Shown: positions 18,575 to 27,177 of the stretch, piece by piece
Position numbering within the stretch: the first letter of the stretch is position 1
How the letters are laid out: every line of letters begins with the position of its first letter
Assembly: GCF_036924535.1 (NCBI RefSeq)
Contig: NZ_JAZHRT010000001.1
Coordinates: forward strand, 744,001 to 808,000
Source of the DNA: Bradyrhizobium sp. AZCC 2262
GTDB lineage: Bacteria > Pseudomonadota > Alphaproteobacteria > Rhizobiales > Xanthobacteraceae
Reading direction: 5' to 3'
Length of the DNA stretch: 64,000 bases
Notes under the pieces: generated by a model
What the model was told of the DNA's origin: nothing
Databases searched by the model: none
What the model saw: the letters and a program-made list of their open reading frames with translations, nothing else
Translations under genes and position numbers: made by a program

Positions 18575-19447
18575 TCAAATAAACCGTATTTCATCCTGTT
18601 CGAGGACAAGACAACTCAACTGTCCCGTCGCATAGGCGCCAGTATCGATATTTATGCGGTTTGAGTGAATTTCTGGCCGCGGCACCGGCGTATGACCATG
18701 AACCACTATCTTTCCAAAGTCCGACTTAGATAGAAGAAATTCATTGCGGATCGTAAGAAGGTCTTTCTCGCTCTGCTGATCAAGTGGAACGCCAGGGCGC
18801 ACTCCTGCATGAACAAAGAAAAAATCCCCGCACGTAAACGAAGGCCTCAAGCTGCTTAGAAAATTGTAATGACCGTTCTCGTGCAGGGCGAGACGAAATG
18901 ACATAGCCAAAAGCTCTTGCTCCCGAGCGTCGGAATAATTGCTCGTGACAATTCCATACGAGCGCAATGTATCAAGTCCCCCGAACCGAAGCCACGCTTT
19001 CAGAAAAGCAGGGTTTTTCAAGAATTCGAACAGATAATGTTCGTGGTTTCCTTTCAAAAAAACGACCTCACTGCGTTCGCTCTGAAGAGCAAGTTGCTCA
19101 ATCACCTGGCGAGATGACGGCCCACGATCCAAATAGTCGCCAAGAAAGACGAGGATGGGATGAGGTATGAAGTGCGCGGAGATGTCTGTCTCAACCTGAG
19201 CCAACAGTGGCTGAAGAAGATCGCTGCGACCATGAATGTCCCCGATCGCATAGACCCGTATACCGTCTGCAATCTTTGCGGGAAGTTTCTTTGTCGTGGG
19301 ATTGGGTAAATTGCGCACAGGTACGACTACTCGCTCGGCCACACTTCGACGGTCGTCGACGCTACCAAAACCACGAGGCACCATCCCGTCAATTATTTGG
19401 CCCCGAACGGCGGCCGTTTGCCCACCATCTGGCCGCGAGTAAATCAA
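18575..19447 (-). CDS. PPP-family metallophosphatase (PrpA/ApaH-like serine/threonine phosphatase)
   Basis: 290-aa cytoplasmic enzyme with all signature motifs of the calcineurin-like PPP family in order: GDIHGR, GDYLDRGP, GNHE, a HAG motif (FVHAGVRPG) and VVHGHT, which together ligate two metal ions. It probably dephosphorylates Ser/Thr (possibly Tyr) proteins or small phosphates. The start is probably TTG 19447 (AGGTGG 7 nt upstream). It sits only 15 bp after the phosphopantetheinyl transferase stop, so the two are co-transcribed. A role opposing the tyrosine autokinase is conceivable because no Wzb homolog is present, but that is inference. Confidence 0.85.
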   Translation of the reverse strand: MIYSRPDGGQTAAVRGQIIDGMVPRGFGSVDDRRSVAERVVVPVRNLPNPTTKKLPAKIADGIRVYAIGDIHGRSDLLQPLLAQVETDISAHFIPHPILVFLGDYLDRGPSSRQVIEQLALQSERSEVVFLKGNHEHYLFEFLKNPAFLKAWLRFGGLDTLRSYGIVTSNYSDAREQELLAMSFRLALHENGHYNFLSSLRPSFTCGDFFFVHAGVRPGVPLDQQSEKDLLTIRNEFLLSKSDFGKIVVHGHTPVPRPEIHSNRINIDTGAYATGQLSCLVLEQDEIRFI

Positions 19448-19462
19448 GCAACGCCCACCTGG

Positions 19463-20254
19463 CTAATCTCCATCGACCTGCAAGTAAGTGGGCATGCCAT
19501 CGTGTAGATCATGGAAATTCGATACGGTGACAGGTCCAACGATCCTCGTTGCTGCAACCGCAGCAAGTACGTTGCCTTCACTCAAATCAGCCATTTCGAA
19601 TATCGAAGCTTTGGTGGAACTCTCCGGCGTCCAGCTCACGCGCCAACTTGCGCAATCGAGTGGTACTTCGAAATCGTTGAGTTTGGCCAAGAGCCCTTGT
19701 CCGACCGCCTTGAGCAAAGCTTCCTTTCGGGTCCAGCACAGAAGAAACGCTCGAACACGGTCCGGGCCGGCGAGCGACTGAAGGATTTGAGCTTCGCGGT
19801 CGGTCAAGCACTCCTGAGCAAGTGCGTCAACATCCGCTTTGTGTATGCTCCCGCCATCTTCCACGTCAATGCCGACCGATTGGCCGGATGTTACGGCGAG
19901 CAGGGCCTCAGATCGACAATGCGCCAGATTGAACTCGATGCCGTGGTTACCGCTGGCATTATCGATAAAGGGCTTTCCGTTTGGGCCTGGCTTGATATCG
20001 ACCTCTGCGGGATCCAGATCGAGATAACGGCCGAGTACGCACCTAACCAGAAGCCTGCTTTTGCAGAATCGCTCGCGATCGGGCTCGAAACGAAAAGCAG
20101 ACGCACGTGCGCGCTCCTGGTCGCTCATCAGCGGCCATGCCTGTTTCGAATGGTTTGTGGATGAGAATTGCATTCGCCACACGTGGACCTCGCCATACTC
20201 GGGGCGAACCTTTAGTCCGCGGCGCCATTGGTTCAAAGTCCGTATCGAGGTCAT
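19463..20254 (-). CDS. 4'-phosphopantetheinyl transferase, Sfp type
   Basis: 263-aa enzyme that moves 4'-phosphopantetheine from CoA to the conserved Ser of ACP/PCP domains. Sfp-family motifs are visible: VGIDVED (metal-binding Asp pair) at about residues 125-131 and CWTRKEALLKAVGQG (the W-x-x-KEA-x-x-K motif), plus an FCKSRLLVR helix before them. It is the obvious activator of the carrier domains encoded 7-20 kb away (Ser142, Ser983, Ser2643, Ser993). It sits in an operon after the deacetylase and before the phosphatase. ATG 20254 has GAGAAA directly upstream. Confidence 0.9.
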   Translation of the reverse strand: MTSIRTLNQWRRGLKVRPEYGEVHVWRMQFSSTNHSKQAWPLMSDQERARASAFRFEPDRERFCKSRLLVRCVLGRYLDLDPAEVDIKPGPNGKPFIDNASGNHGIEFNLAHCRSEALLAVTSGQSVGIDVEDGGSIHKADVDALAQECLTDREAQILQSLAGPDRVRAFLLCWTRKEALLKAVGQGLLAKLNDFEVPLDCASWRVSWTPESSTKASIFEMADLSEGNVLAAVAATRIVGPVTVSNFHDLHDGMPTYLQVDGD

Positions 20255-20340
20255 TTTCTCGTATGGTCAAGAGTGACTATTGAGCGTGCAATCCCTGTAT
20301 ATGCAGCCTGCTATCGTTCAGCGAACAACCAGAACCTGAA

Positions 20341-21264
20341 CTACGAGACCCTTAGACCAGCCTGCGTGGTGACGGGCGTGGCGTACATCTGGGGATACTC
20401 GTCGGCCCATCTGCCAACGTCAATGAACTCCACCGCCTTGTGTGACTGGAGAACCCTTAATACTTCGTCGCAGGTGCGCCAAATCGGCTCATCGTGCGCC
20501 AAATGATGCGTCAATAAGCCAATCGGTGTATCGGCAGCTAGAAGTCCTAATCGCCTGCCGCGTAACTGCTGCAAGAGCTGATTGGCAATTGTCTTCGTGT
20601 CCTGTGCTGTCCGCGTTTTCCAGTTTATTACATCCAGGTGAACGTCGATACGAGGACCGCGCGAGGAGGCGGGAAGCTTGACTACCGCCTTCCGATTAAG
20701 TCGAGAAACCAATTGCAGCATTTTGTTCTCGAGGAAGGGTGGCACTAATGAGATGCCGAAAAAACCGATATTCGGAAGAGCCCTGACCAAACCAGGTGTG
20801 ATGGCGTTAAAGGGCGGGACAAATATTGCCTTTGATGTACCGAAATGTTCCTTAAACAGGTCCAGTGCTGATTTTGCATCCACGATCATGCTTGAAATAG
20901 GTCGATCCGGACCAAATTCAGCTGGCTTGTTACGCCGGTTATAGTTGATGTGCTTCCACCCGTGGCACATGGGATAAAATTGCAGCACGCTTCTGCCGAG
21001 GTATTCACAAAGATCGGGAGCGATCTTTCCCGGGATCACGGCAAGCCCAATTCTGATATCGTGCCTGGCGGCAAGATCACGCAGCCGTTCCAAATTTTCC
21101 GAGGCTTGGCAGGCGTCGTCATCGCGCACCCAGAACCTTGCCGTCAGACCAGCCTCAGCCCAGCAGTCGAGCTCGCGGCGCGCCTTGTCCCACATATCGG
21201 TCTCTTGAAGCTCCATACCTGTTGGAGTGTCCAGTTTGGGCGTTTGCCACAAATGCTGTTGCAT
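20341..21264 (-). CDS. NodB-like polysaccharide deacetylase family protein
   Basis: 307-aa protein without a signal peptide. The NodB-homology features are FWVRDDDAC (the Asp-rich first motif), CHGWKH (second His-containing motif), FVPPFN (third motif, in place of the usual R-PP-G) and LLTHH near the C-terminus. These fit a divergent carbohydrate esterase 4/WbmS-like enzyme that removes N-acetyl groups from a sugar or lipid-linked saccharide in the cytoplasm. The GWKHINYNRRNKPAEFGPDR loop is typical of this subgroup. It lies between the JmjC-like gene (65 bp upstream) and the PPTase gene (86 bp downstream), so it probably shares their transcript. Confidence 0.75.
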   Translation of the reverse strand: MQQHLWQTPKLDTPTGMELQETDMWDKARRELDCWAEAGLTARFWVRDDDACQASENLERLRDLAARHDIRIGLAVIPGKIAPDLCEYLGRSVLQFYPMCHGWKHINYNRRNKPAEFGPDRPISSMIVDAKSALDLFKEHFGTSKAIFVPPFNAITPGLVRALPNIGFFGISLVPPFLENKMLQLVSRLNRKAVVKLPASSRGPRIDVHLDVINWKTRTAQDTKTIANQLLQQLRGRRLGLLAADTPIGLLTHHLAHDEPIWRTCDEVLRVLQSHKAVEFIDVGRWADEYPQMYATPVTTQAGLRVS

Positions 21265-21329
21265 TTTTATGCTCTAAGCGACAACGCTTTTCCAGACGCG
21301 ACTGCTACCGCCTGCGGCCGGCTCAGTTG

Positions 21330-22244
21330 CTAGCTCTCCGCCCGGGCATACCTTGCATGCTCCTGACCAACTTTCCGACCGGTTGCCTGGTAGCCAATGC
21401 GTGCAGCAGCCCGCGCAGCCTTCGCGCCCCAGTACAAGGTCTGATCGAACCGGCCACTGTGCCAGGACGCTGGAATGTTGACACCGAACTCGGCCATGCG
21501 ACCGCGGACCTTGTGGACCAAGTTATCGCGGCGGGTACTGTCAGTATAGTAGGTGAAGCTCATTGTAATGGAGGGCCCTTCGCCAACTTCGACAAGGTGC
21601 GGGCTGGTAGATGGCATGTACGCTCCCTGGCCGGGGCCAAGCTTGAAGCAGTGCGCCAATTCACGGAACTCCTCTCGCCAGACGATCAAATCTCGCCGAT
21701 GGCGAGAATGGAAGCGATCACGCGCTCGCTCGCTGACCACTCGCAGATCGTCGGGCTCCCACACATAAACGGTCTTCTGGCCGCTAATCTGCAGGATGAA
21801 ATTATGTTCCTTGTCGATATGAAACGGAGTGACCGTCCGCGGTGAACTGACGAATATCCATCCGCCAAAATACGACATCCCCGGGTCTTTGGCCTCGACC
21901 TGTGGGCGAACGCTGCTCAGGACATCGTCGACAAGTTGACGATAGACAGGATCCGTTTGAACATTGAGCAGAGACATCCATGCTTTCGTTGCCTCAATAT
22001 GCTCCATTGTTTGGATCAGCGGGCCCGCAACTGGATGCAAATCGGGTGCGTCGCCGAATGCGGTACCTGCCCCGGCGTCGCTCGTGTGCGCGCGAATGCC
22101 ACCCTTGGTCTCGAGGCGTTTGGCCAGTTCGATCAACTGACCAATCTGGAGTAGGGGATGCTCCGATACTTTGTGGCTGACTGGAGCGACCGCCCAAGGC
22201 TTGAAATTCGACCAGTCCAATTCAATAAGGGGTTCGGCAAACAT
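21330..22244 (-). CDS. JmjC/cupin-8-like Fe(II)/2-oxoglutarate-type protein
   Basis: 304-aa protein whose middle (about residues 110-225) is a cupin-like JmjC fold. TPFHIDKEHNFILQISG supplies the HxD metal ligands, and SPHLVEVGEGPSITMSF supplies the distal His and last strand, with VYVWEPDD between them. Such proteins often hydroxylate amino acids or peptides using Fe(II) and 2-oxoglutarate. The C-terminal 80 residues are basic and helical (GAKAARAAARIGYQ). It is the first gene of the operon with deacetylase, PPTase and phosphatase, so a tailoring role on the peptide product or on a carrier-bound amino acid is possible but unproven. ATG 22244 has GGAG 6 nt upstream. Confidence 0.7.
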   Translation of the reverse strand: MFAEPLIELDWSNFKPWAVAPVSHKVSEHPLLQIGQLIELAKRLETKGGIRAHTSDAGAGTAFGDAPDLHPVAGPLIQTMEHIEATKAWMSLLNVQTDPVYRQLVDDVLSSVRPQVEAKDPGMSYFGGWIFVSSPRTVTPFHIDKEHNFILQISGQKTVYVWEPDDLRVVSERARDRFHSRHRRDLIVWREEFRELAHCFKLGPGQGAYMPSTSPHLVEVGEGPSITMSFTYYTDSTRRDNLVHKVRGRMAEFGVNIPASWHSGRFDQTLYWGAKAARAAARIGYQATGRKVGQEHARYARAES

Positions 22245-22536
22245 GTTCCGCTCCGCAATTTTTGCAGAATTCAGGACTTATAACAGCTCCGAGTTTTCAA
22301 AGCCAAGCACGGATTTGTACGGATTTAAGATGCCGGGAAAATATAATTAATATGGTCAAATATCCCCGAGCCGCATAAATCGTCTCCGAAACGGTGTGCG
22401 CGGCGATTTGTAATGCCTTTTTTCCCTGGATACGCCGCAGGCGTTAATACTGTTCGATGTAGCAGGCTGACAGCAGCCGCGTGTGCTTTATAGGTTTCGG
22501 AACGTAACCTCTGTTTTCTGATGGGAGCTTTTTCTG
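22245..22536. promoter_or_regulatory. Divergent promoter region between the JmjC operon and the GT4 gene
   Basis: 292 bp between divergent transcription units. An AT-rich stretch at about 22335-22370 is the likely promoter core. I see no clear inverted-repeat operator. Confidence 0.4.
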
Positions 22537-23649
22537 ATGTTGCAGGCACCTCTGCTCCGCGTTTTGATTGCGACGCCCTTTGGTGCACGACAGAGAGGCG
22601 GAATCGACCGCCTGACGGACCTTATCGTAGATACAGTCGAAAATAGCGCGGATGGTCGAGTTCGTGTGGACCGATTGGTGACCAGGGGAACTGGCTCGCT
22701 GGTCTGGGCGCCGTTCGTGTTCGGCCGGGCACTCGTTCGGTTCTGGAAATTAAAACGACGCGGCGAAGTGGATCTGCTGCACATCAATCTGGCAGCAGGG
22801 GGAAGTGCCATTCGGAAAGCATTTCTGGCCCGCTTCGCCCGACGTCTAGGCGTGCCCTATGTATTGCACCTCCATGGTTCCAGGTTTCATCAATTCTGGC
22901 CGTCGGCGGGACCATATGTCCGCAATCTAGTTGACCGGATGTTCGCGGAAAGCGCGGCTATAATCGTGCTTGGGAAATATTGGTCCCAATTGGTTACGAC
23001 CCACGTGCCGCAAGTTGAGAAAAAAATCACTGTCCTCCCGAACGCGACAGCTCCAATCCGACTCGCGCGCGAGCCCGCGGCTGACGGGCGTGTCCGGATC
23101 TCCTTTCTCGGCGAGTTGGGCCAGCGGAAGGGTACCCCTCAGCTGGTTGAGGCGCTTGGGCGCCTGGTCAGTCGTCAGGACTGGACGGCTACGATCGCGG
23201 GAAATGGCAAAGTGCAAGAGACGATCGCGCGCACACAACAACTCGGGATCGACGATCGGGTCAAAGTGCCAGGCTGGCTCGATTCCGCGGCAATCAATGA
23301 GGTGCTGGGCCAAACCGACATATTTGTCCTACCCTCATTCGCCGAGAACCTGCCGATGTCAATTCTTGAAGCATTTGCGTGCGGTATCGCCGTCATCGCA
23401 ACCCCGGTGGGAGCTGTGGAAGATGTCATCACCCACGAATCCAATGGACTTCTTGTACCGGTGGGGGACGTTGATGCGCTTGCAAGCGCTATTCGTCGAT
23501 TAATCGAGGATGGGACACTCCGCGAGGCGCTAGGTGCGGCTGCCCAACGCGACCATGCCAGACACTACGAAATTGGAGCATACATATCGCGGCTGACCAC
23601 GATCTGGTTCAATGCGGCGGACAGCGTGAATCGCAGGAAATGTGCGTGA
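22537..23649 (+). CDS. Glycosyltransferase family 4
   Basis: 370-aa GT-B enzyme. The N-terminal domain begins LRVLIATPFGARQRGGIDRL (acceptor Gly loop). The C-terminal domain holds VSFLGELGQRKG-like donor-side residues (ISFLGELGQRKGTPQLVEAL) and the EX7E motif in SFAENLPMSILEAFACG, followed by VIATPVGAVEDVI. It probably adds a hexose during EPS repeat-unit assembly. ATG 22537 has GGGAG 9 nt upstream. It is divergent from the PPTase operon and is followed on the same strand by the nucleotide-sugar dehydrogenase. Confidence 0.87.
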   Translation: MLQAPLLRVLIATPFGARQRGGIDRLTDLIVDTVENSADGRVRVDRLVTRGTGSLVWAPFVFGRALVRFWKLKRRGEVDLLHINLAAGGSAIRKAFLARFARRLGVPYVLHLHGSRFHQFWPSAGPYVRNLVDRMFAESAAIIVLGKYWSQLVTTHVPQVEKKITVLPNATAPIRLAREPAADGRVRISFLGELGQRKGTPQLVEALGRLVSRQDWTATIAGNGKVQETIARTQQLGIDDRVKVPGWLDSAAINEVLGQTDIFVLPSFAENLPMSILEAFACGIAVIATPVGAVEDVITHESNGLLVPVGDVDALASAIRRLIEDGTLREALGAAAQRDHARHYEIGAYISRLTTIWFNAADSVNRRKCA

Positions 23650-23962
23650 GTTTGTGATCGCGATGCGGATTTGTTTGCAGCGGTTGACGCGCGTATTCCG
23701 ATAAACGAACCGACTCCGATTGTGAAGTTTGGGCTTCGGGAGAGATACCGAAAGCAGCTAAACTACAAACCGGTTTGTAACACATTTGTCATTCGAGTTT
23801 CAGGGGTTCCTTTTCAAATTAAGTATTTTCTATTAATAGGATGGATTATCATGGTTGAATTCGCTAGGAATTCATTTGCGCGGTCACTTCGCAGGAGAGT
23901 TGAAGCGGCGGCTCTCGACGCTTAGTCGATGATCTGGCACCCACATTGTGATGATTTGAAAC
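23650..23962. promoter_or_regulatory. Intergenic region upstream of the sugar dehydrogenase gene
   Basis: 313 bp with an AT-rich core (about 23810-23860), a likely promoter for the dehydrogenase-GT4-acetyltransferase operon. A short inverted repeat built on GAATTC occurs at about 23858-23874. An 84-codon frame here is not supported. Confidence 0.4.
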
Positions 23963-25276
23963 ATGAAAATTAGCGTCTTTGGCCTTGGATATGTCGGGGC
24001 TGTAACATCGGGCTGTCTCAGCACGCTTGGTCATTCGGTTGTTGGCGTCGATTATTCGGAGGCCAAGGTTGCGCTTATAAATCAAGGTAAGGCGCCGGTA
24101 ATCGAACTGGATCTGGACAAAACGATCGGCGAGGCCGTCGGCAGCGGGCAGTTGAGCGCAACTCACGACGCAAACGAAGCTATCCTCGCGACCGATTTGT
24201 CTCTCATTTGCGTCGGAACTCCGAGCAGGAGGAATGGCGATCTCGACACCAGTGCAGTGAAGTCCGTATGCGCTGAAATCGGAGCCGCGCTTCGACAGAA
24301 GTCGTCGTGGCATTCCGTAGTAATCCGGTCCACCGTTCTCCCCGGAACAATCCGTAACGTCGTCATTCCTGAACTCGAAGCGACAAGCGGGAAAAAGGCC
24401 GGCGTTGACTTCGGCGTCGGTAGCAATCCGGAGTTTTTGCGTGAGGGAACGGCCCTCAGTGATTTTCACGCCCCGCCGAAGACGGTGATAGGTGCGGAGG
24501 ATGAAAGGACCGGGAGCGAGATCGAGTCCTTGTATAGCGGGATTAAGGCGCCCTTGGTCCGCACCTCGATAGAGGTCGCCGAAATGATTAAATACTCCGA
24601 CAATGTTTGGCACGCCCTAAAGGTGGCATTCGCCAATGAGATCGGAATCATTTGCAAGAGCCTTGACGTTGACAGTCACGAGGTTATGGACATCTTTTGC
24701 AAGGACTCAAAATTAAATCTGTCAGGTTACTATCTTAAGCCGGGATTTTCGTTCGGAGGGTCTTGCCTGCCGAAGGATGTTCGCGCCCTGGTTCACAAGG
24801 CTCGTTCGCTCGACCTGGATCTGCCGCTCATTGGGTCCATCCTTCCTTCCAATGAAAAGCAAACGACTCGCGGCCTCGATATGATCTTGCAGCTCGGAAA
24901 GCGGCCCGTGAGCATCCTGGGTATGAGCTTTAAAGCCGGGACAGATGACCTCCGCGAGAGCCCGATATTGGAAGTAATCGAGCGCCTCCTTGGCAAGGGG
25001 TATGACATCCGTATTTTCGACCGCAACGTGAATTTGTCAAAACTTGTCGGTGCGAACAGGGAGTATTTGTTGCGGATGATTCCTCACGTCTCGTCCTTGC
25101 TGGTCGATTCCCTTGATGCAGCGCTTTTGCACGGCGAGGTCGTCGTGATCGGAAACGGCGATCCGGAATTTCGCAGCATCGCTCCGCGCATACGACAGGA
25201 CCAGTTTGTTGTTGATCTGGTCCGCATCCAAGACCGTGGCACCCTCGATGGACAGTACGATGGCATTAGCTGGTGA
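23963..25276 (+). CDS. algD: GDP-mannose 6-dehydrogenase, AlgD type
   Basis: 437-aa NAD-dependent enzyme that oxidises the C6 of a nucleotide sugar to a uronic acid in the cytoplasm. The Rossmann motif GLGYVGAVTSGCLSTLGH is at residues 7-24. The catalytic motif GGSCLPKDVRAL places the nucleophile at Cys268, the same number as in Pseudomonas AlgD, and the flanking KLNLSGYYLKPGFSFGG is AlgD-like rather than UDP-glucose-dehydrogenase-like. The product should be GDP-mannuronate for the EPS. No alginate polymerase (Alg8/44) genes occur here, so the uronic acid is probably one residue of a heteropolymer. It overlaps the next gene by about 29 bp. Confidence 0.85.
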   Translation: MKISVFGLGYVGAVTSGCLSTLGHSVVGVDYSEAKVALINQGKAPVIELDLDKTIGEAVGSGQLSATHDANEAILATDLSLICVGTPSRRNGDLDTSAVKSVCAEIGAALRQKSSWHSVVIRSTVLPGTIRNVVIPELEATSGKKAGVDFGVGSNPEFLREGTALSDFHAPPKTVIGAEDERTGSEIESLYSGIKAPLVRTSIEVAEMIKYSDNVWHALKVAFANEIGIICKSLDVDSHEVMDIFCKDSKLNLSGYYLKPGFSFGGSCLPKDVRALVHKARSLDLDLPLIGSILPSNEKQTTRGLDMILQLGKRPVSILGMSFKAGTDDLRESPILEVIERLLGKGYDIRIFDRNVNLSKLVGANREYLLRMIPHVSSLLVDSLDAALLHGEVVVIGNGDPEFRSIAPRIRQDQFVVDLVRIQDRGTLDGQYDGISW

Positions 25277-26513
25277 GATCGCATTAACCGGTGCTTCGTC
25301 GCGCGCGAGGCGGATTCTAATCATCGTCGAAAACCTGCCGGTTCCATTCGATCGTCGCGTTTGGAACGAGGCTACGACGCTGGTGCAGGCGGGATATGAA
25401 GTTTCAGTGATTTGCCCGGTGGGTTCAGGCGCCCTCGCTCGTCATGAGATTATCGACGGCATCCACATCTACCGACATCCGCTCTTCGAAGCACGGACAA
25501 TGTATTTCTATTTTGTGGAATACAGTGTCTCGCTGTTTTGGGAGTTTCTTCTTGCGTTCCGGGTTTATTTTGAACGTGGTTTTGACGTTATTCACGCATG
25601 CAATCCACCGGATCTAATTTTTCTGGTCGGAGGGTTCTTCAAGCTGTTTTTCGGAAAGAAATTTGTCTTCGATCATCACGACATCAATCCCGAGTTGTTC
25701 GAGGCGAAGTTCGGCAAAACCAATTTTCTATATCGAATTATCGTTGCACTTGAACGCTGGACCTTTGCCATTGCGGACATTTCGATAGCGACGAACAATT
25801 CGTATCGCTCCATTGCGACGGGACGCGGTCGAATGAAGCCGGACCGTGTTTTTGTTGTCCGCTCGGGCCCCAATCTTGAACGTTTGAGGATTGTTCCTCC
25901 GGATCCTTCGCTCAAGAAGGGGCGTGCCTACTACGTCGGTTATGTCGGAGTTCTGGGCGGCCAGGAGGGGCTGCGCTATTTGTTGGAGGCGGCGAGGTAT
26001 ATCATCCATGATCTGAAACGCAGCGATGTAGAATTTTGCATCGCCGGCGGTGGACCGGAGCTGGAGAGGCTTAAAGCGCTTGCAGTCGCGCTTGATGTTG
26101 CGGACTACGTAACTTTCACGGGCCGAATTTCAGATGAGCAACTGCTCAAAATTCTGAATACCGCCGACGTTTGCGTTAATCCCGATGAATGCAACGATAT
26201 GAACGATAAATCGACCATGAACAAAATCATGGAGTATATGACGCTCGCCAAGCCGATTGTGCAATTCGATCTAACCGAAGGTCGATTTACTGCTCAAGAG
26301 GCGTCTCTCTACGCCCGCTTGAACGATCCGATCGATTTTGCCGACAAGATACTGGAACTGCTGGCTGACGAAGAGAGGCGAAAGCGACTTGGAGAATTTG
26401 GACGGAAGCGTGTACTTGAGCACCTTGCCTGGCCACATGAAGCGCCGAAATTGCTCGAGGCCTACGCCACGCTGTTTCAGGAGGATTCGCAAGTTGTGAA
26501 ATCCTCGGCTTGA
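25248..26513 (+). CDS. Glycosyltransferase family 4 (WbuB-like)
   Basis: 421-aa GT-B enzyme. It begins RILIIVENLPVPFDRRVWNEA, the hallmark N-terminus of WbuB-type GT4 enzymes. The donor half shows YVGYVGVLGGQEGL, FCIAGGGPELERL and FTGRISDEQLL, and then a variant of the EX7E region (NPDECNDMNDKSTMNKIMEYM). It probably transfers a sugar to the lipid-linked repeat unit, possibly the uronic acid made by the gene it overlaps. I place the start at ATG 25248 (or 25260). The frame is open to 25206, but that is inside the dehydrogenase. The overlap implies translational coupling. Confidence 0.87.
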   Translation: MDSTMALAGEIALTGASSRARRILIIVENLPVPFDRRVWNEATTLVQAGYEVSVICPVGSGALARHEIIDGIHIYRHPLFEARTMYFYFVEYSVSLFWEFLLAFRVYFERGFDVIHACNPPDLIFLVGGFFKLFFGKKFVFDHHDINPELFEAKFGKTNFLYRIIVALERWTFAIADISIATNNSYRSIATGRGRMKPDRVFVVRSGPNLERLRIVPPDPSLKKGRAYYVGYVGVLGGQEGLRYLLEAARYIIHDLKRSDVEFCIAGGGPELERLKALAVALDVADYVTFTGRISDEQLLKILNTADVCVNPDECNDMNDKSTMNKIMEYMTLAKPIVQFDLTEGRFTAQEASLYARLNDPIDFADKILELLADEERRKRLGEFGRKRVLEHLAWPHEAPKLLEAYATLFQEDSQVVKSSA

Positions 26514-26534
26514 GCGAGAATTGGTCCAGTAACC

Positions 26535-27104
26535 ATGGCATCGTTTTCGAGTGACATCAGAGCGGATGCCTTTCGAGTCACCGGCAAAACAATGTCGGTG
26601 GGCTCGATCGTTGCGCTCGCTGCAGTCAACCGTACATTTCGACCGGTCCTTACGCTCAGACTTTGCCAATGGAGCAGTGGCAAGTTTTTGCGGTTGCTGG
26701 CGAGACTGTTGCACCGGCTTGCGCAGGGCAAGGTTGGGATCGACATGCCCTCAGGCGTTCGTGCGGGTCCCGGGCTAATTCTCGTCCATGGATGGGGAAT
26801 CGTGGTGAACAAGGATGCGCAGATCGGCTCGAACGTCACATTGTTCAATGGGGCAGTGCTAGGCCGCAAAGACACGATTTCGTCGAGCGGTCGGAAAACG
26901 GAATACCCCGTCATAGGCAATGATGTCTGGATAGGGCCCCACGCAATTGTAATCGGCGGCGTCAGGGTCGGCGACGGAGCCATCATCGGGGCAGGGAGCG
27001 TCGTCACCAAAGATGTCCCGGCCCGCTGTATCGTGGCCGGGAACCCGGCTAGACTCCTGCGATCGGACGTACTTCCCGATGTGATGAACAGGGCGCCCGG
27101 GTAA
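26535..27104 (+). CDS. Hexapeptide-repeat (left-handed beta-helix) O-acetyltransferase
   Basis: 189-aa cytoplasmic enzyme resembling serine acetyltransferase/colanic-acid acetyltransferases. Residues 65-185 contain the repeated [LIV]-G-x-x-x-x pattern: [18 protein letters not shown] with a catalytic-type His, [51 protein letters not shown] and the end motif [10 protein letters not shown]. It should move acetyl from acetyl-CoA to a sugar hydroxyl of the EPS unit. It starts 21 bp after the GT4 stop and is probably the last gene of the dehydrogenase-GT4-acetyltransferase operon. Confidence 0.85.
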   Translation: MASFSSDIRADAFRVTGKTMSVGSIVALAAVNRTFRPVLTLRLCQWSSGKFLRLLARLLHRLAQGKVGIDMPSGVRAGPGLILVHGWGIVVNKDAQIGSNVTLFNGAVLGRKDTISSSGRKTEYPVIGNDVWIGPHAIVIGGVRVGDGAIIGAGSVVTKDVPARCIVAGNPARLLRSDVLPDVMNRAPG

Positions 27105-27141
27105 CGGGGGCGCCTGCCTCAAAGCCGATCGTTCAACGCAA

Positions 27142-27156
27142 ATGGCATCTTGCCAT
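27142..27156. promoter_or_regulatory. Inverted repeat, possible operator of the PKS/NRPS operon
   Basis: ATGGCA-TCT-TGCCAT is a perfect 6-bp inverted repeat with a 3-bp centre. It overlaps the -35 element of the predicted promoter, a typical place for a repressor of TetR or MarR type. It does not match the sigma-54 -24/-12 spacing. Confidence 0.45.
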
Positions 27157-27177
27157 ATTGGTACCCTGGTATATAAA
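27150..27177 (+). promoter_or_regulatory. Predicted sigma-70-type promoter of the PKS/NRPS operon
   Basis: TTGCCA (27150-27155) and TATAAA (27172-27177) are separated by 16 bp, close to housekeeping consensus spacing, and lie in the most AT-rich part of the gap ahead of the operon. Confidence 0.45.

Noticed and set aside
23671..23925. 84-codon forward frame between the GT4 and dehydrogenase genes
   Set aside because: No ribosome-binding site, an atypical composition, and it occupies the AT-rich promoter region.
27092..27114. GGCGCCC/GGGCGCC hairpin at the acetyltransferase stop codon
   Set aside because: The 7-bp stem has a 9-nt loop, overlaps the stop codon and has no following T-run, so it is not a convincing terminator.
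27142..27156. Sigma-54 promoter ahead of the PKS/NRPS operon
   Set aside because: TGG and TTGC elements are present but the GG-to-GC spacing is about 8 instead of 10, so a palindromic operator is the better reading.
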